A stretch of DNA of 64,000 bases, taken from NCBI GenBank assembly GCA_016719395.1, contig JADJZF010000012.1, forward strand, positions 157,695-221,694, in the 5' to 3' direction. The notes below the pieces were generated by a model that was not told the DNA's origin, searched no databases, and worked only from the letters and a program-made list of their open reading frames with translations. Positions 28,927 to 40,020 of the stretch are shown here, piece by piece (within the stretch, counting starts at the first letter, position 1; the number at the start of each line of letters is the position of its first letter). The translations under genes and the position numbers were made by a program. This DNA is from Candidatus Amarobacter glycogenicus. Its GTDB lineage: Bacteria > Chloroflexota > Dehalococcoidia > Tepidiformales > Tepidiformaceae.

Positions 28927-31509
28927 GTGAACTACGCTCCGAAACGCTATAGCATTCCCGCACTTCCGGACCAAAGGTGTGTGGTGACCAGCAACAGCGC
29001 GATGAGGGTGCGCCGGATCAGGGAGCGCCTCGGTCTCTCGCAAGAGGCCCTGGCCGCACGGCTCGGTGTCTCGTTCACGACGGTGAGCCGTTGGGAGGCC
29101 GGCAAGGCCGAACCTCGCCGCCGGGCGGGCGAACGCCTGCGCGAGCTCGACGAATTGCCTCTGCGGGTTGAAGCGCCGGCACGGCCAGCCCAGAACGGTT
29201 TCTTCGGCCGGGACAACGAACTGGCGGCCATCCGCTCCCTGCTCGGCGTAACGAACCTGATCACGGTCACCGGGCCGGGCGGCTGCGGCAAGACGCGGCT
29301 GGTCCGAGAGGTGGTCCGCTCGTTCGGCCAACCGGTCTGGTTCGCCGAACTGGCGGCCGCCAGAGAGGAAGCAGCGCTCGTCGCCACGGTGGTGGCGGCG
29401 GTCTCGGCGCCGGCGACCGCCGTCATCACAACCGCGGATCTCTCGCGTCACCTGCGCGATGCGCGTGGATTGCTGGTCCTGGACAACTGCGAACAAGTCG
29501 TCGGCGCCGTCGCGGACCTGGCGGACGCGCTTATTGGCGCCTGCCCGGGCCTGCGCATCCTCGCGACCAGCCGGGAACCGCTGCGGCTCGAGGCCGAGAC
29601 CGTCATTCGCCTCGGCCTCCTCGCACTGCCCGCAGGCGAGACCGTCGAGGCCATCAGTGCATCACCTTCGGTGCAACTTTTCGTCGATCGGGCGGTACGG
29701 CGCCAGCCGGAGTTCGCCCTCGACGCCGAAACCGCCCCGATTGTTGCCGCAATCTGCCGCGAACTCGATGGCCTTCCCCTGGCCATCGAGCTGGCCGCAG
29801 GTCGTTGCGCGAGTCTTTCGCTCACCGACCTGCGCGATCGCTTGCACCTGCAGCTCGACCTCTTCGCCTCATCCGACCGGGCGGCGCCGGTCCGCCAACA
29901 GACCCTGAACGCAACCATCGGTTGGAGCCACGCGCTGCTTTCGGCGGACGAACGGGAGGTCTTCGAAACACTCGGGGTGTTCGCCGGCGCGTTCCGGCTC
30001 GATGCCGCCGAAGCCGTCTGCGCCGGGACTGGCGTCGCCCGAGTGGTTGCGGACCTTGTTGATCGGTCGCTTCTCCAACTCCAGGAGACCACCTCCGCCG
30101 GCCGCTACCTCATGCTCGATGCGGTCCGCATCTTCGCTCGCGAGTGTCTCGTCGCGCGAGGTGCGTTCGCTGCCGCGTCGCGTCGTCACGCAGAGTTCTA
30201 CCTGGCCCTCGGTGATCGCGGCGGCGACGGGACCGGGGCGTTCGAAGCGCGCCTCCGCGACGACGTATCCGACTTCCGCCAGGCGATGCGCTTCCTCCTC
30301 GACGCACAGGACGCGGCCGCCATAAGGCTCGCCGCCCGGTCGATTCGGTTCTTCTTCTACTACGGCAATATCGCCGAAGGGCAGCTCTGGCTCGATGAAA
30401 CGGTCGAGCGCTGCGCCGGTCTCGACCCCGCCGCCGTCCGGCAGGCGTTGTACGCGGCTGGTGTGGGATGCGTGGCTCGCGCGGACCTCCCCGCCGCCCG
30501 GGGGAGGTTCCAGCAGGCGTTGGAGGCCGGCGCCGTATCTCCTCAGGAGTCCGCGGCGTTGCGCTCTGCGCTCGCGCTGGTCGCGCTCTACCTCGGGGAT
30601 GGTGCGACGGCCGTCAGTGAGTTCCGCTCCGCCCTGGCGGTGCCCGGCGGTCTCTCCGAGGTGGAGCGTGCACAGTCGCTTGCCAACCTTGGATGGTCCC
30701 TCGTCCACACTGGCGACCACGTGGGGGCCGAAGTGGCGCTTCAAACGGCCCGCGATACCTACCAACGTCTCGGCCATGCCCAGGGATTGACCCTCACCGG
30801 TGTCTACCTGGGCGATCTCGCGCTCGTTCGGGGTGAGCCGGCGCGCGCGTTCGAGTGCTACGCGGAAGCCATGGCCGGGGCCTGCGAGCGTGGAGAAGCC
30901 TACTGGGAACAGCTGGCGACCATCCGGATGGCGCTCGTCCACTGGCTCTCCGGGGATCCCCTGGAGGGGTTGCGTCTCATGGTGAAGGTCCACCAGTCAC
31001 ACCGGGCAACCATCACCGGCCTCCCGGAGCTGGCGTTCTCCCTCTTCCTTGTGATCATCCTCGCCGGGGAGCTCCCTGGAGAGGCGATGCGCTTGCGGCT
31101 TGCCCTCGAAGCCGAGCAGCGGCGGCTCAGTTTCCCCGTCCCTACCATCTGGGCGCCGTTCTACGAACGTGCCTCGGCGAGAATCGAAGCGGCGCTCCCG
31201 GCCGCCCGGCACCGGAAGGGCTCCGAGACAGGACCACCCGCCCCGTTGTCGGTGCTGCTGCTTGCTGCCGTCGAGGCGAGTGACCGCTACCTTAGCTCCA
31301 GGCCGGGCCCGCCAGCCGAGACGAAGGCACGGCTTTCGCCGAGAGAAGCAGCGGTCCTGGAGCTGCTCGTCCAGGGGGCCACGAACAAGGAGATCGCGCG
31401 AGCCCTCGTTATCAGCCCTCGGACCGTTGAGCGTCACCTGGCGAATGTGTACGGGCGGATCGGCGCCCGCGGCCGCGCCGACGCGATCGCCTGGGCACTG
31501 CGCACCTGA
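28927..31509 (+). CDS. XRE-NB-ARC-TPR-LuxR transcriptional regulator
   Basis: An 860-residue regulator with a DNA-binding domain at each end. Residues 27-72 are an XRE helix-turn-helix (RIRERLGLSQEALAARLGVS, SRWEAGKAEP). A STAND/NB-ARC ATPase follows, with Walker A GPGGCGKT (116-123), Walker B LLVLDNCEQV and the LATSREPL and GLPLAIELAA motifs. About 370 residues of TPR-like helices come next. The last 60 or so residues are a LuxR HTH (LSPREAAVLELLVQGATNKEIA, SPRTVERHLANVYGRIG). The GTG at 28927 is one option; ATG 29002 would leave the XRE domain intact. The ligand and target genes are unknown. It begins 86 bases past the groESL terminator. Confidence 0.88.
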   Translation: MNYAPKRYSIPALPDQRCVVTSNSAMRVRRIRERLGLSQEALAARLGVSFTTVSRWEAGKAEPRRRAGERLRELDELPLRVEAPARPAQNGFFGRDNELAAIRSLLGVTNLITVTGPGGCGKTRLVREVVRSFGQPVWFAELAAAREEAALVATVVAAVSAPATAVITTADLSRHLRDARGLLVLDNCEQVVGAVADLADALIGACPGLRILATSREPLRLEAETVIRLGLLALPAGETVEAISASPSVQLFVDRAVRRQPEFALDAETAPIVAAICRELDGLPLAIELAAGRCASLSLTDLRDRLHLQLDLFASSDRAAPVRQQTLNATIGWSHALLSADEREVFETLGVFAGAFRLDAAEAVCAGTGVARVVADLVDRSLLQLQETTSAGRYLMLDAVRIFARECLVARGAFAAASRRHAEFYLALGDRGGDGTGAFEARLRDDVSDFRQAMRFLLDAQDAAAIRLAARSIRFFFYYGNIAEGQLWLDETVERCAGLDPAAVRQALYAAGVGCVARADLPAARGRFQQALEAGAVSPQESAALRSALALVALYLGDGATAVSEFRSALAVPGGLSEVERAQSLANLGWSLVHTGDHVGAEVALQTARDTYQRLGHAQGLTLTGVYLGDLALVRGEPARAFECYAEAMAGACERGEAYWEQLATIRMALVHWLSGDPLEGLRLMVKVHQSHRATITGLPELAFSLFLVIILAGELPGEAMRLRLALEAEQRRLSFPVPTIWAPFYERASARIEAALPAARHRKGSETGPPAPLSVLLLAAVEASDRYLSSRPGPPAETKARLSPREAAVLELLVQGATNKEIARALVISPRTVERHLANVYGRIGARGRADAIAWALRT

Positions 31510-31634
31510 TGCCCTCGATTCGCCGGGGCCGTTACATATGGGTGATCTCCGTCACCCCCGCGTGGCCGCGCACGGATGGCCGTTGGCTCGCGAGCAGTTA
31601 GCGTTTCGCATCCTGGAGGAGCGCGCGGCGCAAA

Positions 31635-34600
31635 GTGATGGGTTTGGATGCGAAGCTGGCTGTGCGGCGGGCGATGCAAGGGCGAACGTGGAGTGCGTTC
31701 GCCCTGAACCTCGTCCCGCCGCTCGTGGTCATCGGAGGTCTCCTCCTCTTCCTTGTCGCGGCGCGCTCGCCCGAGCGGCCCCACGCTGCCGTCTTTCCAG
31801 TTCGCGCGGTGCTGCCGGGCCTTGCCGCCGACAGCGTGTCCTCAACGACGCCCACGGCGCCCGCGACTGCCACTCAGGCAGGGCCGACGGTCGTGGAGAC
31901 GGCTGACCGCACATTCCCGGCGGCGACACCGCCTCCACGACGCCCTCGGCCACAGTCACGACGGCGACATCGACGGCCACGGGCACAACCACTCCGACGT
32001 CGACCTCCACATCGACGACCACCGCGACCGGGACCGCTACGTCGACTTCAACCGCGACGTCCACCGCGACCGCAACGTCTACCAGCACGGCGACTGCCAC
32101 CCCAACAGCGTCGCCAACCCCGGATGGTGCACCGCCGCTTCCCGACACGTCGGCGAGCGACCTCGCCTCATCCATCTCGTTCCTCCACGCCGGGCCGAAC
32201 CCCGCACAGACCGGGGTAACGCCCGGGAGCATCGACTCCGCACTGGCAGCGCTCGTGAGTGGCTACGTCTACGACCGGGACACGGAAGCGCCCCTGGCCG
32301 GCGTCCTCATCACCGTGCTCGGACACCCGGAATGGGGCGGCACCCTCACGCGTGCCGACGGGACGTACGACTTCGCACTCAACGGCCAGCGCTACGCCAC
32401 ACTGCGATACAGCCTCGACGGCTACGTGAATTCCCAGCGCCAGATCTTCGTCCCGGCGTTGGAGTACGTCACGGCCCCGGATGTCGCGATGGTGCCGGTC
32501 GACGGTGCGGCGAACGTGGTCAACCTCGCCAATCCCGGGATGAAGGTTGCTCGCGGTTCGAGCGAGACTGACGGCGCCGGGACGCGGCGCGCCACGGTAC
32601 TCTTCCCCGAAGGCACGACCGCGACCCTCCAGCCGCCCGTCGGGCCTCCCTCTCCGCTCACTTCTCTGACGCTGCGTATCTCCGAGTTTACGGTCGGCCC
32701 GAACGGGCTCGAGGCCATGCCCGCCGAACTTCCCCCGGCGTCCAAGTACACCTACGCGTTCGATGTCAGTGCCGATGAAGACGGCCAAATCATGTTCAAC
32801 CAGCCCGTGCCGTTCTACGTCGAAGGCTTCGTGGGGTTCCCCGTCGGCGTCGATGCTCCGTTGGGCTACTACGATGAAGCCTTGGGACTCTGGCTTCCGT
32901 TGAACAGTGGGCGCGTCGTCAAGGTGGTCGCGGTCAACGCCGGCGTCGCAGAGCTGGATGTCGACGGCGATGATGTCGCCGATGCGGGCCCGGCACTCGC
33001 CGCCCTGGGCATCACACCGGTTGAACTGGCCACGGTCGGTGCGCTGTACACCGCCGGGCAGGTCCTGTGGCGAGTCCAGCTGCCCCACTTCAGTGTCCTC
33101 GATATCAACTGGGCCAGGGCCGACACCGACCTGGCACTGCTCGAATTGCAGACCGTCCAACCGGTTCGAAAACCGCTCGCTCCCGAGGTTTGCACGGAGT
33201 GCCCGGGTTCGGCGATCGAACTCGAGAACTCCGGCCTGAACGAAACGATCGGCCTCACCGGAGTGCCCTCGGCCCTGCACTACTCGAGCATTCGCACCCA
33301 GCGGAAGGGCGAACTCGTCGCGACGCTAACCGGTGCGACGGTCCCCGCGGAGCTGCTCCGCATTGAGGTCACCGTGAATGTGGCAGGTCAGGTCACCCGG
33401 CAGACCTTCCTGCCCGGCGCCAACCTCTCCTGGCTCTACACGTGGGATGGGAACGACGGCTTCGGCCGCAGGGTCTGGGGCGCCCAGGAGGCCACCGTCC
33501 GCATCGAGAACGTCTTCCAGGAGTCCTACGGGCAACCCTCGGAGTTCGGCGGGCCGCGCGTAGTCTTCAGCACCTTCCTCGGGCCTGCGACGCGGAACGA
33601 GGGCCACATCACCAAGGAGTTCAAGCTGTCCCTCGCGGCCGCGTGGGGCAGTGGTGCAGCAGCTCTCGGCGGCTGGTCGCTCAGCGACCACCACGTTTAC
33701 GACCCGGGTGACAGGACACTCTACCTGGGCAACGGAGAACGGATCGTCGACGCTGACCAGCTGGGGGGTGTGCTCAACACGGCGCTTGGGGCCGGCCCTA
33801 TCTCCCACACCAGCGCACCGCCCAACACGCCGGCCCGGCTCATCACAATGAACGGCCAGGGGGCAGTGATTGCCACCGCTCACGGTGGCGGCTATTGGGC
33901 CGGCATCGGGATACGCCTCTTTCACGTTAGCCGGGATGGCCTGGTCAACCTCGCCGCAATGTTCCCGGAGTCGATCGGAGACCTGGCTGTCGGTGCCAGG
34001 GACGAGGTCTACATTGCGAACAACTGGATCGTCTACAAGTACGACCCGTGGACCGCTTCGACCACGACCGTGGCAGGTACCGGGGGCAGTTGTCCAGGGC
34101 CACTCACGACCGCGGAAGTCGCCGCGACCACACCGCTCTGCCTCGGTCCGCGGCTCGCGGCGGCGCCCGATGGCAACCTCTACATCGCCGACCTCGTCCA
34201 TGAGCGCATCAATCGGTTGACCCCGGACGGCGTAATCCGCCCGTTCGCCTTCCAGGGCGTCCAGTGCGACTTCTTCGCAGCCTATCGCCATGCGTTCTGC
34301 GGGGTGGATGTCCCCGCCTGGGGGACCTCCGCGCACAACATCTACGACATCGACGCCGGCCCAGGCGGCGAGGTCTACGTGCGCGCCGGTACGTCGGTCG
34401 GCGTCATCGGTACCGATGGCGTTTTCCGCAGGCACATCGGCGGACTCACCCTCCACGGTGAAGGTGTGCCGGGCGTCGACCTGGCCGAGGACATCGATGC
34501 GTTCGCAGTTTCCCCTTCCGGGGTGTCCTACTTCTTCAGCCGCGGCACCGCCGGCGACAGCTACAGGGTACGGATGCTCGACGGCGGGGTCGTCCGCGAT

Positions 34601-37510
34601 ATTGCGGGTAACGGCTACCAGGGCGCCACGCCGGTTGATGGCCACGCCGCCACCCGTGTGTCCGTAACGGGCATGGGAGGCACGGCTTCGTTCGCCTTTG
34701 GCCCCGATGGCTCCGTCCGGTTCCTCGAGTACGGGACCAGTCTCATAAAGACCATCGAGTCGCGCGTGGAGGGCTTCGGGGGCCTTGCCGATTACTTCAT
34801 CCCCGCGCGGGACGGCAGCGTCCTCTTCCACTTCAATCCCGCGGGGCGTCACCTGGAAACGCTCCATGGCCTGACCGGCGCCGTCCTCCTTAGCTTTGGC
34901 TACGATGCGGCCGGCCGGCTCGTCACCATGACCGACGCCGACGGCAATGTCACCACCGTCACGCGTGACGGCCTTGGAGCGCCGACGGGCATCGTCGGCC
35001 CGTTCGGGCAGGTCACAGCACTGTCCGTCGACGGCAACGGCTTCCTCCAGACCATCACGAACCCGAACAACGAGACCGTGACCGTGAGCCACGCCTCCGA
35101 CGGCCTGCTCCTTTCGCTCACGACGCCGCGCGGGAACACGGCGACCTACGCATACAACACCGCCCGCGAGCTGACCTCCGGCGCCAATCCCGCGGGTGGT
35201 TCGCAGACGCTCGCGGCAACGAACCTCCCGGCGACCGCGTCACGCGAGGCGGGCCACGAAGTCGGCCGGACGACTGGTCTCGGCCGGACGACCGTCGCCC
35301 TCGTCGAGAACATGCTGAACGGCAGCCGCAAGCAGACCCTCATCCGGCCCGACAACACGTCCATGACGACCGTTTACGACAACGGTTCCATGATGTCGAC
35401 GGCGCCGACGGGCGCGGTCGCCACCTCCAGCGAAGCCCCGGACCCGCGCTTCGGGCTCGTCGCCGGGATCCCGTCCGTGACGGTCCAGAACACTCCCGGC
35501 GGCCTCACCCTGACCTCGACCAGCGCCGAGACGGCCGTGCTCCTGGATCCCAACGACCCGTTTAGCCTGGTGACGCTTACGAACGCCGTCGTCACCAACG
35601 GTCGAACAGACCAGAGCGTCTATGACGCGGCCACGAAGACCTTCACCGTCACCTCGGCCGGGGGAAGGACGAGTTCCACAACAATCGATTCACTCGGCCG
35701 CCCGGTGGAGGAACACATCACCGGACTGGAAGGCGCCTACGCCACCTACGACGGGCGAGGCCGTGTCGCGACCGTCACCTCCGGCAGCGGCGGGAGCGCC
35801 CGGACTACGACGTTCGCGTACAACGCCGCGGGCTACCTCGCTTCAGTGACCGACCCGCTGGGCAGGGTCGTTTCGTTCGAATACGACCTCAGCGGCCGCG
35901 TCTCGAAGCAGATCCTGCCCGATCTGCGGGAGATCGTCTTCACCTACGACGCAGACGGCAACGTCCTTACCCTGACGCCCCCCGGCAAGCCGGCGCACGC
36001 CTTCGCCTACAACGAAGTCGGACAGGTGGTGAGCTACACGCCGCCGGCAGTCGGCGGGCCTGTGGCGACAACCCATGGCTACAACCTCGACCAGGCCCCG
36101 ACCACCGACACTCGTCCGGATGGACTCTCCACCACCCTCGCTTACGACAGTGCCGGCCGGGTGAGCACCTTCACCTTCTCCCGCGGCGTCATCAGCATCG
36201 TCTACAGCGTCGCCACAGGGCAGGTCACCGGTATCACAGCGCCGGGCGGCGAGGTGCTCGCTTTCAGCTACTCCGGCGAATTGCTCACGCAGGAGACCTG
36301 GTCTGGACCGGTCTCCGGGAACGTCGGCTGGACGTACGACAACGACTTCCGCCTCAGTACGCAGACCGTCAACGGCGCCAACACTGTCACGTTCGGTTAC
36401 GACAACGATTCGCTGCTGACGACGGCCGGGCCGCTCAGCCTGGTCCGGAATCCGGCGAACGGCCTGCTCACGGGAGCGGCGCTCGGGACCATCAGCGAGA
36501 CGTGGACGCACAACGGCTTCGCCGAGGTGACCGGCTACTCCGCCGTTACCAGCATCGGGCCCGCCAGCCTCTACTCGGTCACTCACGATCGCGACTCCCT
36601 TGGGCGGGTCACCCACGAAGTCGAGACCATCCTCGGTGCCGTCGCCACCACTGACTTCAGCTACGACCTCGCCGGCCGGCTCATCGGCGCTACGCAGGCC
36701 GGTGGGCCTGGCGCCGGGTCACGGACCTATACCTACGACACCAACGGCAACCGCCTCACGGGGCCCGGCGTCGCTACCGCTACCTATGACGCCCAGGACC
36801 GCATGCTCACCTACGGTACGAACACCTACGCCTACACCGCGAACGGGGAACTCCTCTCGAAGACGAACGGCGCGGGCGTCACCAGCTACACCTACGACGA
36901 GCTTGGCAACCTCACCCAGGTGGTCCTTCCCGGCGGCCCTACGACCATCGACTATGTCATCGACGGAGCGAACCGTCGCGTTGGCAAGAAGATTGGTGGA
37001 GTTCTCCAGCAAGGGTGGCTGTACGACGGCGACCTGGCCATCGTGGCCGAGCTCGATGGGTCAAACGTACTCGTCAGCCGCTTCGTCTACGCGAATGGCG
37101 TGAACATGCCGGACTACGTCGTACAGGGCGGCGTCACCTACCGCATCATCACCGACCACATCGGCAGCCTGCGGCTGGTCGTGAACGCGGCGACGGGAGC
37201 AGTCGCGCAGCGCATGGACCACGACGAGTGGGGCGTCGTTACCGACGACTACGTCGCGCCGGGCTTCACCCGCGTCCCCTTCGGGTTTGCAGGGGGCCTC
37301 TATGACGCGGATACGGGACTCGTCCGCTTCGGCGCCCGGGACTATGACCCCCAGACGGGGCGCTGGACGGCGAAGGACCCGATAGGGTTCGCCGGGGGCG
37401 ACACCAACCTGTACGCCTACGTGGGCAATGAACCGGTGAACCGAGCCGACCCTGGGGGGCTTGCCCGGACGAGTGGGTCCTCGTGGTCGAACTCGAGGGG
37501 AGAGTCATGA
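31635..37510 (+). CDS. Giant RHS/YD-repeat surface protein, one frameshift
   Basis: About 1950 residues after repair. The start (GTG 31635 or ATG 31638) gives a membrane anchor (NLVPPLVVIGGLLLFLVAA). One missing base near 31930 moves the reading into a Thr/Ser-rich linker and then the long frame from about 32250 to 37510. That frame holds a carboxypeptidase-regulatory-like domain (SGYVYDRDTEAPLAGVLITV), a beta-rich region, NHL-like repeats (34.0-34.7 kb), many YD repeats (such as YDAAGRLVTMTDADGN), and an RHS core end (DYDPQTGRWTAKDPIGFAGG, NLYAYVGNEPVN). Only about 17 residues follow NRADPGGL before the stop, so there is no toxin tip in this frame. RHS proteins deliver toxins or act as adhesins. 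Confidence 0.85.
31935..32130 (+). repeat. Thr/Ser-rich low-complexity repeat encoding an RHS linker
   Basis: A degenerate tandem of short ACGNCGACNNCCAC-like units. It encodes alternating Thr, Ser and Ala (TATSTSTATSTATATSTSTA) between the membrane anchor and the globular part of the RHS protein. It is a wall-spanning linker type, not a CRISPR array. Confidence 0.7.
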
Positions 37511-37852
37511 CCCAGCGTGGACTCGGCGGAGTCCTGGCAGCCCGTCTTCGGCCAGCGGCGCGCTCGGTACCACGCGTGAATCTGGTGCGAGTGATGCCTG
37601 GCGGAAGAGCTCGGGTCCCAAGACCCGCGCGGGGCACGTCAAAGTGTTGTACGAGGGCGACGTATCCCGCGGGCGAGGCGGTATGGGGGCAACCGATTCA
37701 GGGCCGCGCGCCGGGACGCGGTGGCTGGCGTGGGGAGGTCCAGCGCGCTTCGGTCGGGGCCGGTTCGAGCTGGACACCCGAAACGGGGTGCTCTCCGCCG
37801 AGGGATAACGGTGGCGCAGGACGAGCGCGAGGTCCGGTGCGCGGCTCTGCGC
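37511..37852 (+). other. Stretch after the RHS core; possible displaced toxin tip
   Basis: These 342 bases lie between the RHS stop and the gyrB stop on the other strand. No intact gene is recognised. A forward frame open from 37461 to 37808 reads HVKVLYEGDVSRGRGGMG and ends RFELDTRNGVLSAEG. That could be the variable C-terminal tip of the RHS protein shifted out of frame, but it matches no toxin family that I know. Confidence 0.3.
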
Positions 37853-39799
37853 CTAGATGTCCAGGTTCTTCACGTTTGCGGCGTTCTGCTGGATGAAGCG
37901 GCGGCGGTGGCTCACTTCGTCGCCCATGAGTTCGTAGAAGAGCTTGTCTGACTCTGCTGCGTCATGGACCGCTACCTGGAGGAGGACGCGATTGTCCGGC
38001 TTCATCGTCGTCTCCCAGAGCTCCTCGGCGTTCATCTCGCCGAGACCCTTGAAGCGCTGCACGTTCAGGTTTGCGCGGCGGTTGGACTTCTTGTACTCAT
38101 CGAGGGCCGCATCGTTGTAGAAGTAGCGGATGTCTTTGCCCTGCTGGATGCGGTAGAGCGGGGGTTGAGCGATGTACAGGTAACCGCCGTCGATGAGTTC
38201 CGGCATGTTCCGGAAGAAGAACGTCAGCAGCAGTGTACGGATGTGGGCGCCGTCGACGTCCGCGTCGGTCATGATCACGACCTTGTGATACCGCAGCCGT
38301 GCCACGTCGAAGGTCTCGCGGATGCCCGTGCCGAGGGCGGAGATCACCAGGCGGATTGCTTCGTGGCCGAGCATCTTGTCCGGCCGTGCCTTCTCGACGT
38401 TCAGGATCTTGCCGAAGAGCGGCAGGATCGCCTGGTATTTGCGGTCCCGCCCCTGCTTCGCCGAACCACCCGCCGAATCGCCCTCGACGATGAAGATTTC
38501 CGATTCTTCCGGGTCGCGGCTGGAGCAATCGGCGAGCTTGCCCGGGAGCGTCCCGCTTTCGAGGGCGCTCTTGCGCTGGACCAGGTCGCGCGCCTTCCGG
38601 GCAGCCTCGCGGGCGCGGCTTGCCACCAGGCACTTCTCGATGATCCGGCGGCCGTCGTTCGGGTTCTCTTCCAGGTACTGCGCGAGCGTCTCGGCTACCA
38701 CAGTCTGGACCTGGCCAGTGACTTCGGGGTTGCCCAGGCGCGTCTTCGTCTGGCCCTCGAACTGGGGCTCCGGCAGCTTGACCGAGATCACCGCCACGAG
38801 TCCTTCGCGGACATCGTCGCCGGTCAGGTTCGGGTCGTTGTCCTTGAGGATCTTTGCCTTGCGCGCGTAGTCGTTGAGGACGCGTGTGAGCGCCTGTCGG
38901 AAGCCGGTCATATGGCTTCCGCCGTCGATCGTGTTGATCGAGTTGGCGAACGTGTAGACCGTCTCGTTGTAGCCGTCGTTGTACTGGATGGCGAACTCGA
39001 TCACGTTTCCGTCGACATCCCGGTCGGCGTAGATCGGTTCGAAGTTGATCGCCTCGCGTTCACGGTTGACATGGCGTACGAAGCTCTTGATGCCGCCTTC
39101 GAAGTAGTAGTTCACTTCGTGGCCGTCGCGTTCGTCGTAGAGCCGGAACCAGACCTTTTTCGTCAGGAAGGCGTAGAGCCGCAGGCGCTCCGCCTCCAGC
39201 TTGAAGTCGAAATCAACGCTCTCGAAGATCGTGGAATCCGGCTTGAAGCTGACCGTTGTGCCGCTCTTACGCTCCGTGGTCAGCCTGGTCGGCGTGAGTT
39301 CGTTCTGGGGTGCGCCCTTGGCGTAATCCTGCCGGTAGACCTTGCCGGCCTTGTCGGCGCCCTGTGCAGCCGGGTCCGGCACCACTTCCACCCACATCTC
39401 TTCGGAAAGCGCGTTCACGACGCTCGCACCGACGCCGTGGAGGCCCCCGGACACCTTGTATCCGCCGCCGCCGAACTTGCCACCGGCGTGGAGCACGGTC
39501 AGCACCGTTTCGACCGCCGTCTTCCCTGTTTGCTTCTGCACGTCCACGGGGATGCCGCGGCCGTTGTCGATGACGGTGCACCAGCCGTTCGCGTGGATGA
39601 GCACCTCGACACGGTCACAATAGCCGGCCATCGCCTCGTCGACGGCGTTGTCGACGAGTTCTTTGATCAGGTGGTGGAGACCGGACTTATCGGTCGTACC
39701 GATGTACATACCGGGTCGCCGCCGGACGGCTTCGAGGCCTTCCAGCACCTGGATGTTTTCAGCGGTATACGAAGAAGATGGAGCAGCAGGTGTAGTCAT
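37853..39799 (-). CDS. gyrB: DNA gyrase subunit B
   Basis: A 648-residue type II topoisomerase ATPase subunit. The GHKL ATPase starts with VLEGLEAVRRRPGMYIG, then LVDNAVDEAMAG, IDNGRGIPV, KFGGGGYKVSGGLHGVGASVVNALSE and QTKTRLGNPEV. The Toprim domain has VEGDSAGGSAKQGRDRKYQAI and IMTDADVDGAHIRTLLLTFF. The C-terminus RRFIQQNAANVKNLDI is the usual GyrB end. Length fits the short GyrB type without the E. coli insertion. It is not next to dnaA, recF or gyrA, so the window does not show a replication-origin cluster. Confidence 0.97.
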   Translation of the reverse strand: MTTPAAPSSSYTAENIQVLEGLEAVRRRPGMYIGTTDKSGLHHLIKELVDNAVDEAMAGYCDRVEVLIHANGWCTVIDNGRGIPVDVQKQTGKTAVETVLTVLHAGGKFGGGGYKVSGGLHGVGASVVNALSEEMWVEVVPDPAAQGADKAGKVYRQDYAKGAPQNELTPTRLTTERKSGTTVSFKPDSTIFESVDFDFKLEAERLRLYAFLTKKVWFRLYDERDGHEVNYYFEGGIKSFVRHVNREREAINFEPIYADRDVDGNVIEFAIQYNDGYNETVYTFANSINTIDGGSHMTGFRQALTRVLNDYARKAKILKDNDPNLTGDDVREGLVAVISVKLPEPQFEGQTKTRLGNPEVTGQVQTVVAETLAQYLEENPNDGRRIIEKCLVASRAREAARKARDLVQRKSALESGTLPGKLADCSSRDPEESEIFIVEGDSAGGSAKQGRDRKYQAILPLFGKILNVEKARPDKMLGHEAIRLVISALGTGIRETFDVARLRYHKVVIMTDADVDGAHIRTLLLTFFFRNMPELIDGGYLYIAQPPLYRIQQGKDIRYFYNDAALDEYKKSNRRANLNVQRFKGLGEMNAEELWETTMKPDNRVLLQVAVHDAAESDKLFYELMGDEVSHRRRFIQQNAANVKNLDI

Positions 39800-40020
39800 A
39801 GAGTGAAGCTGCGAACCTCGCGCGCGCCCTGTCCAGGAGATGAGGGCAAATCGCTAGTGTACCTTCACAGTTTACCATGCAGCACCGCCCTGAAGCGAAT
39901 CCGGGCGCCCGGTGGGTGGGCGCTCTTAACGCTCGAAGGCAGCCGCCGCCAGCCATGGCGCGGGCGGCGTTCCCGTGTTGTGTCTGGCCCTCCGGGCGCC
40001 TCTGGCCGTACGCTCGGCGG

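Noticed and set aside
27146..28963. 605-residue open frame opposite groEL
   Set aside because: Antisense of a highly conserved gene in high-GC DNA; the translation is acidic, low in complexity and matches nothing.
31935..32130. Possible CRISPR-like array
   Set aside because: The repeats are in-frame Thr/Ser codons of the RHS stalk, without regular spacers or nearby cas genes.
33326..35092. 588-residue leftward open frame inside the RHS gene
   Set aside because: Complement of the YD-repeat coding frame, rich in Gly, Asp and Val, without motifs.
37853..39799. Replication origin next to gyrB
   Set aside because: No dnaA, dnaN or recF neighbours and no cluster of DnaA-box-like sites was noticed.
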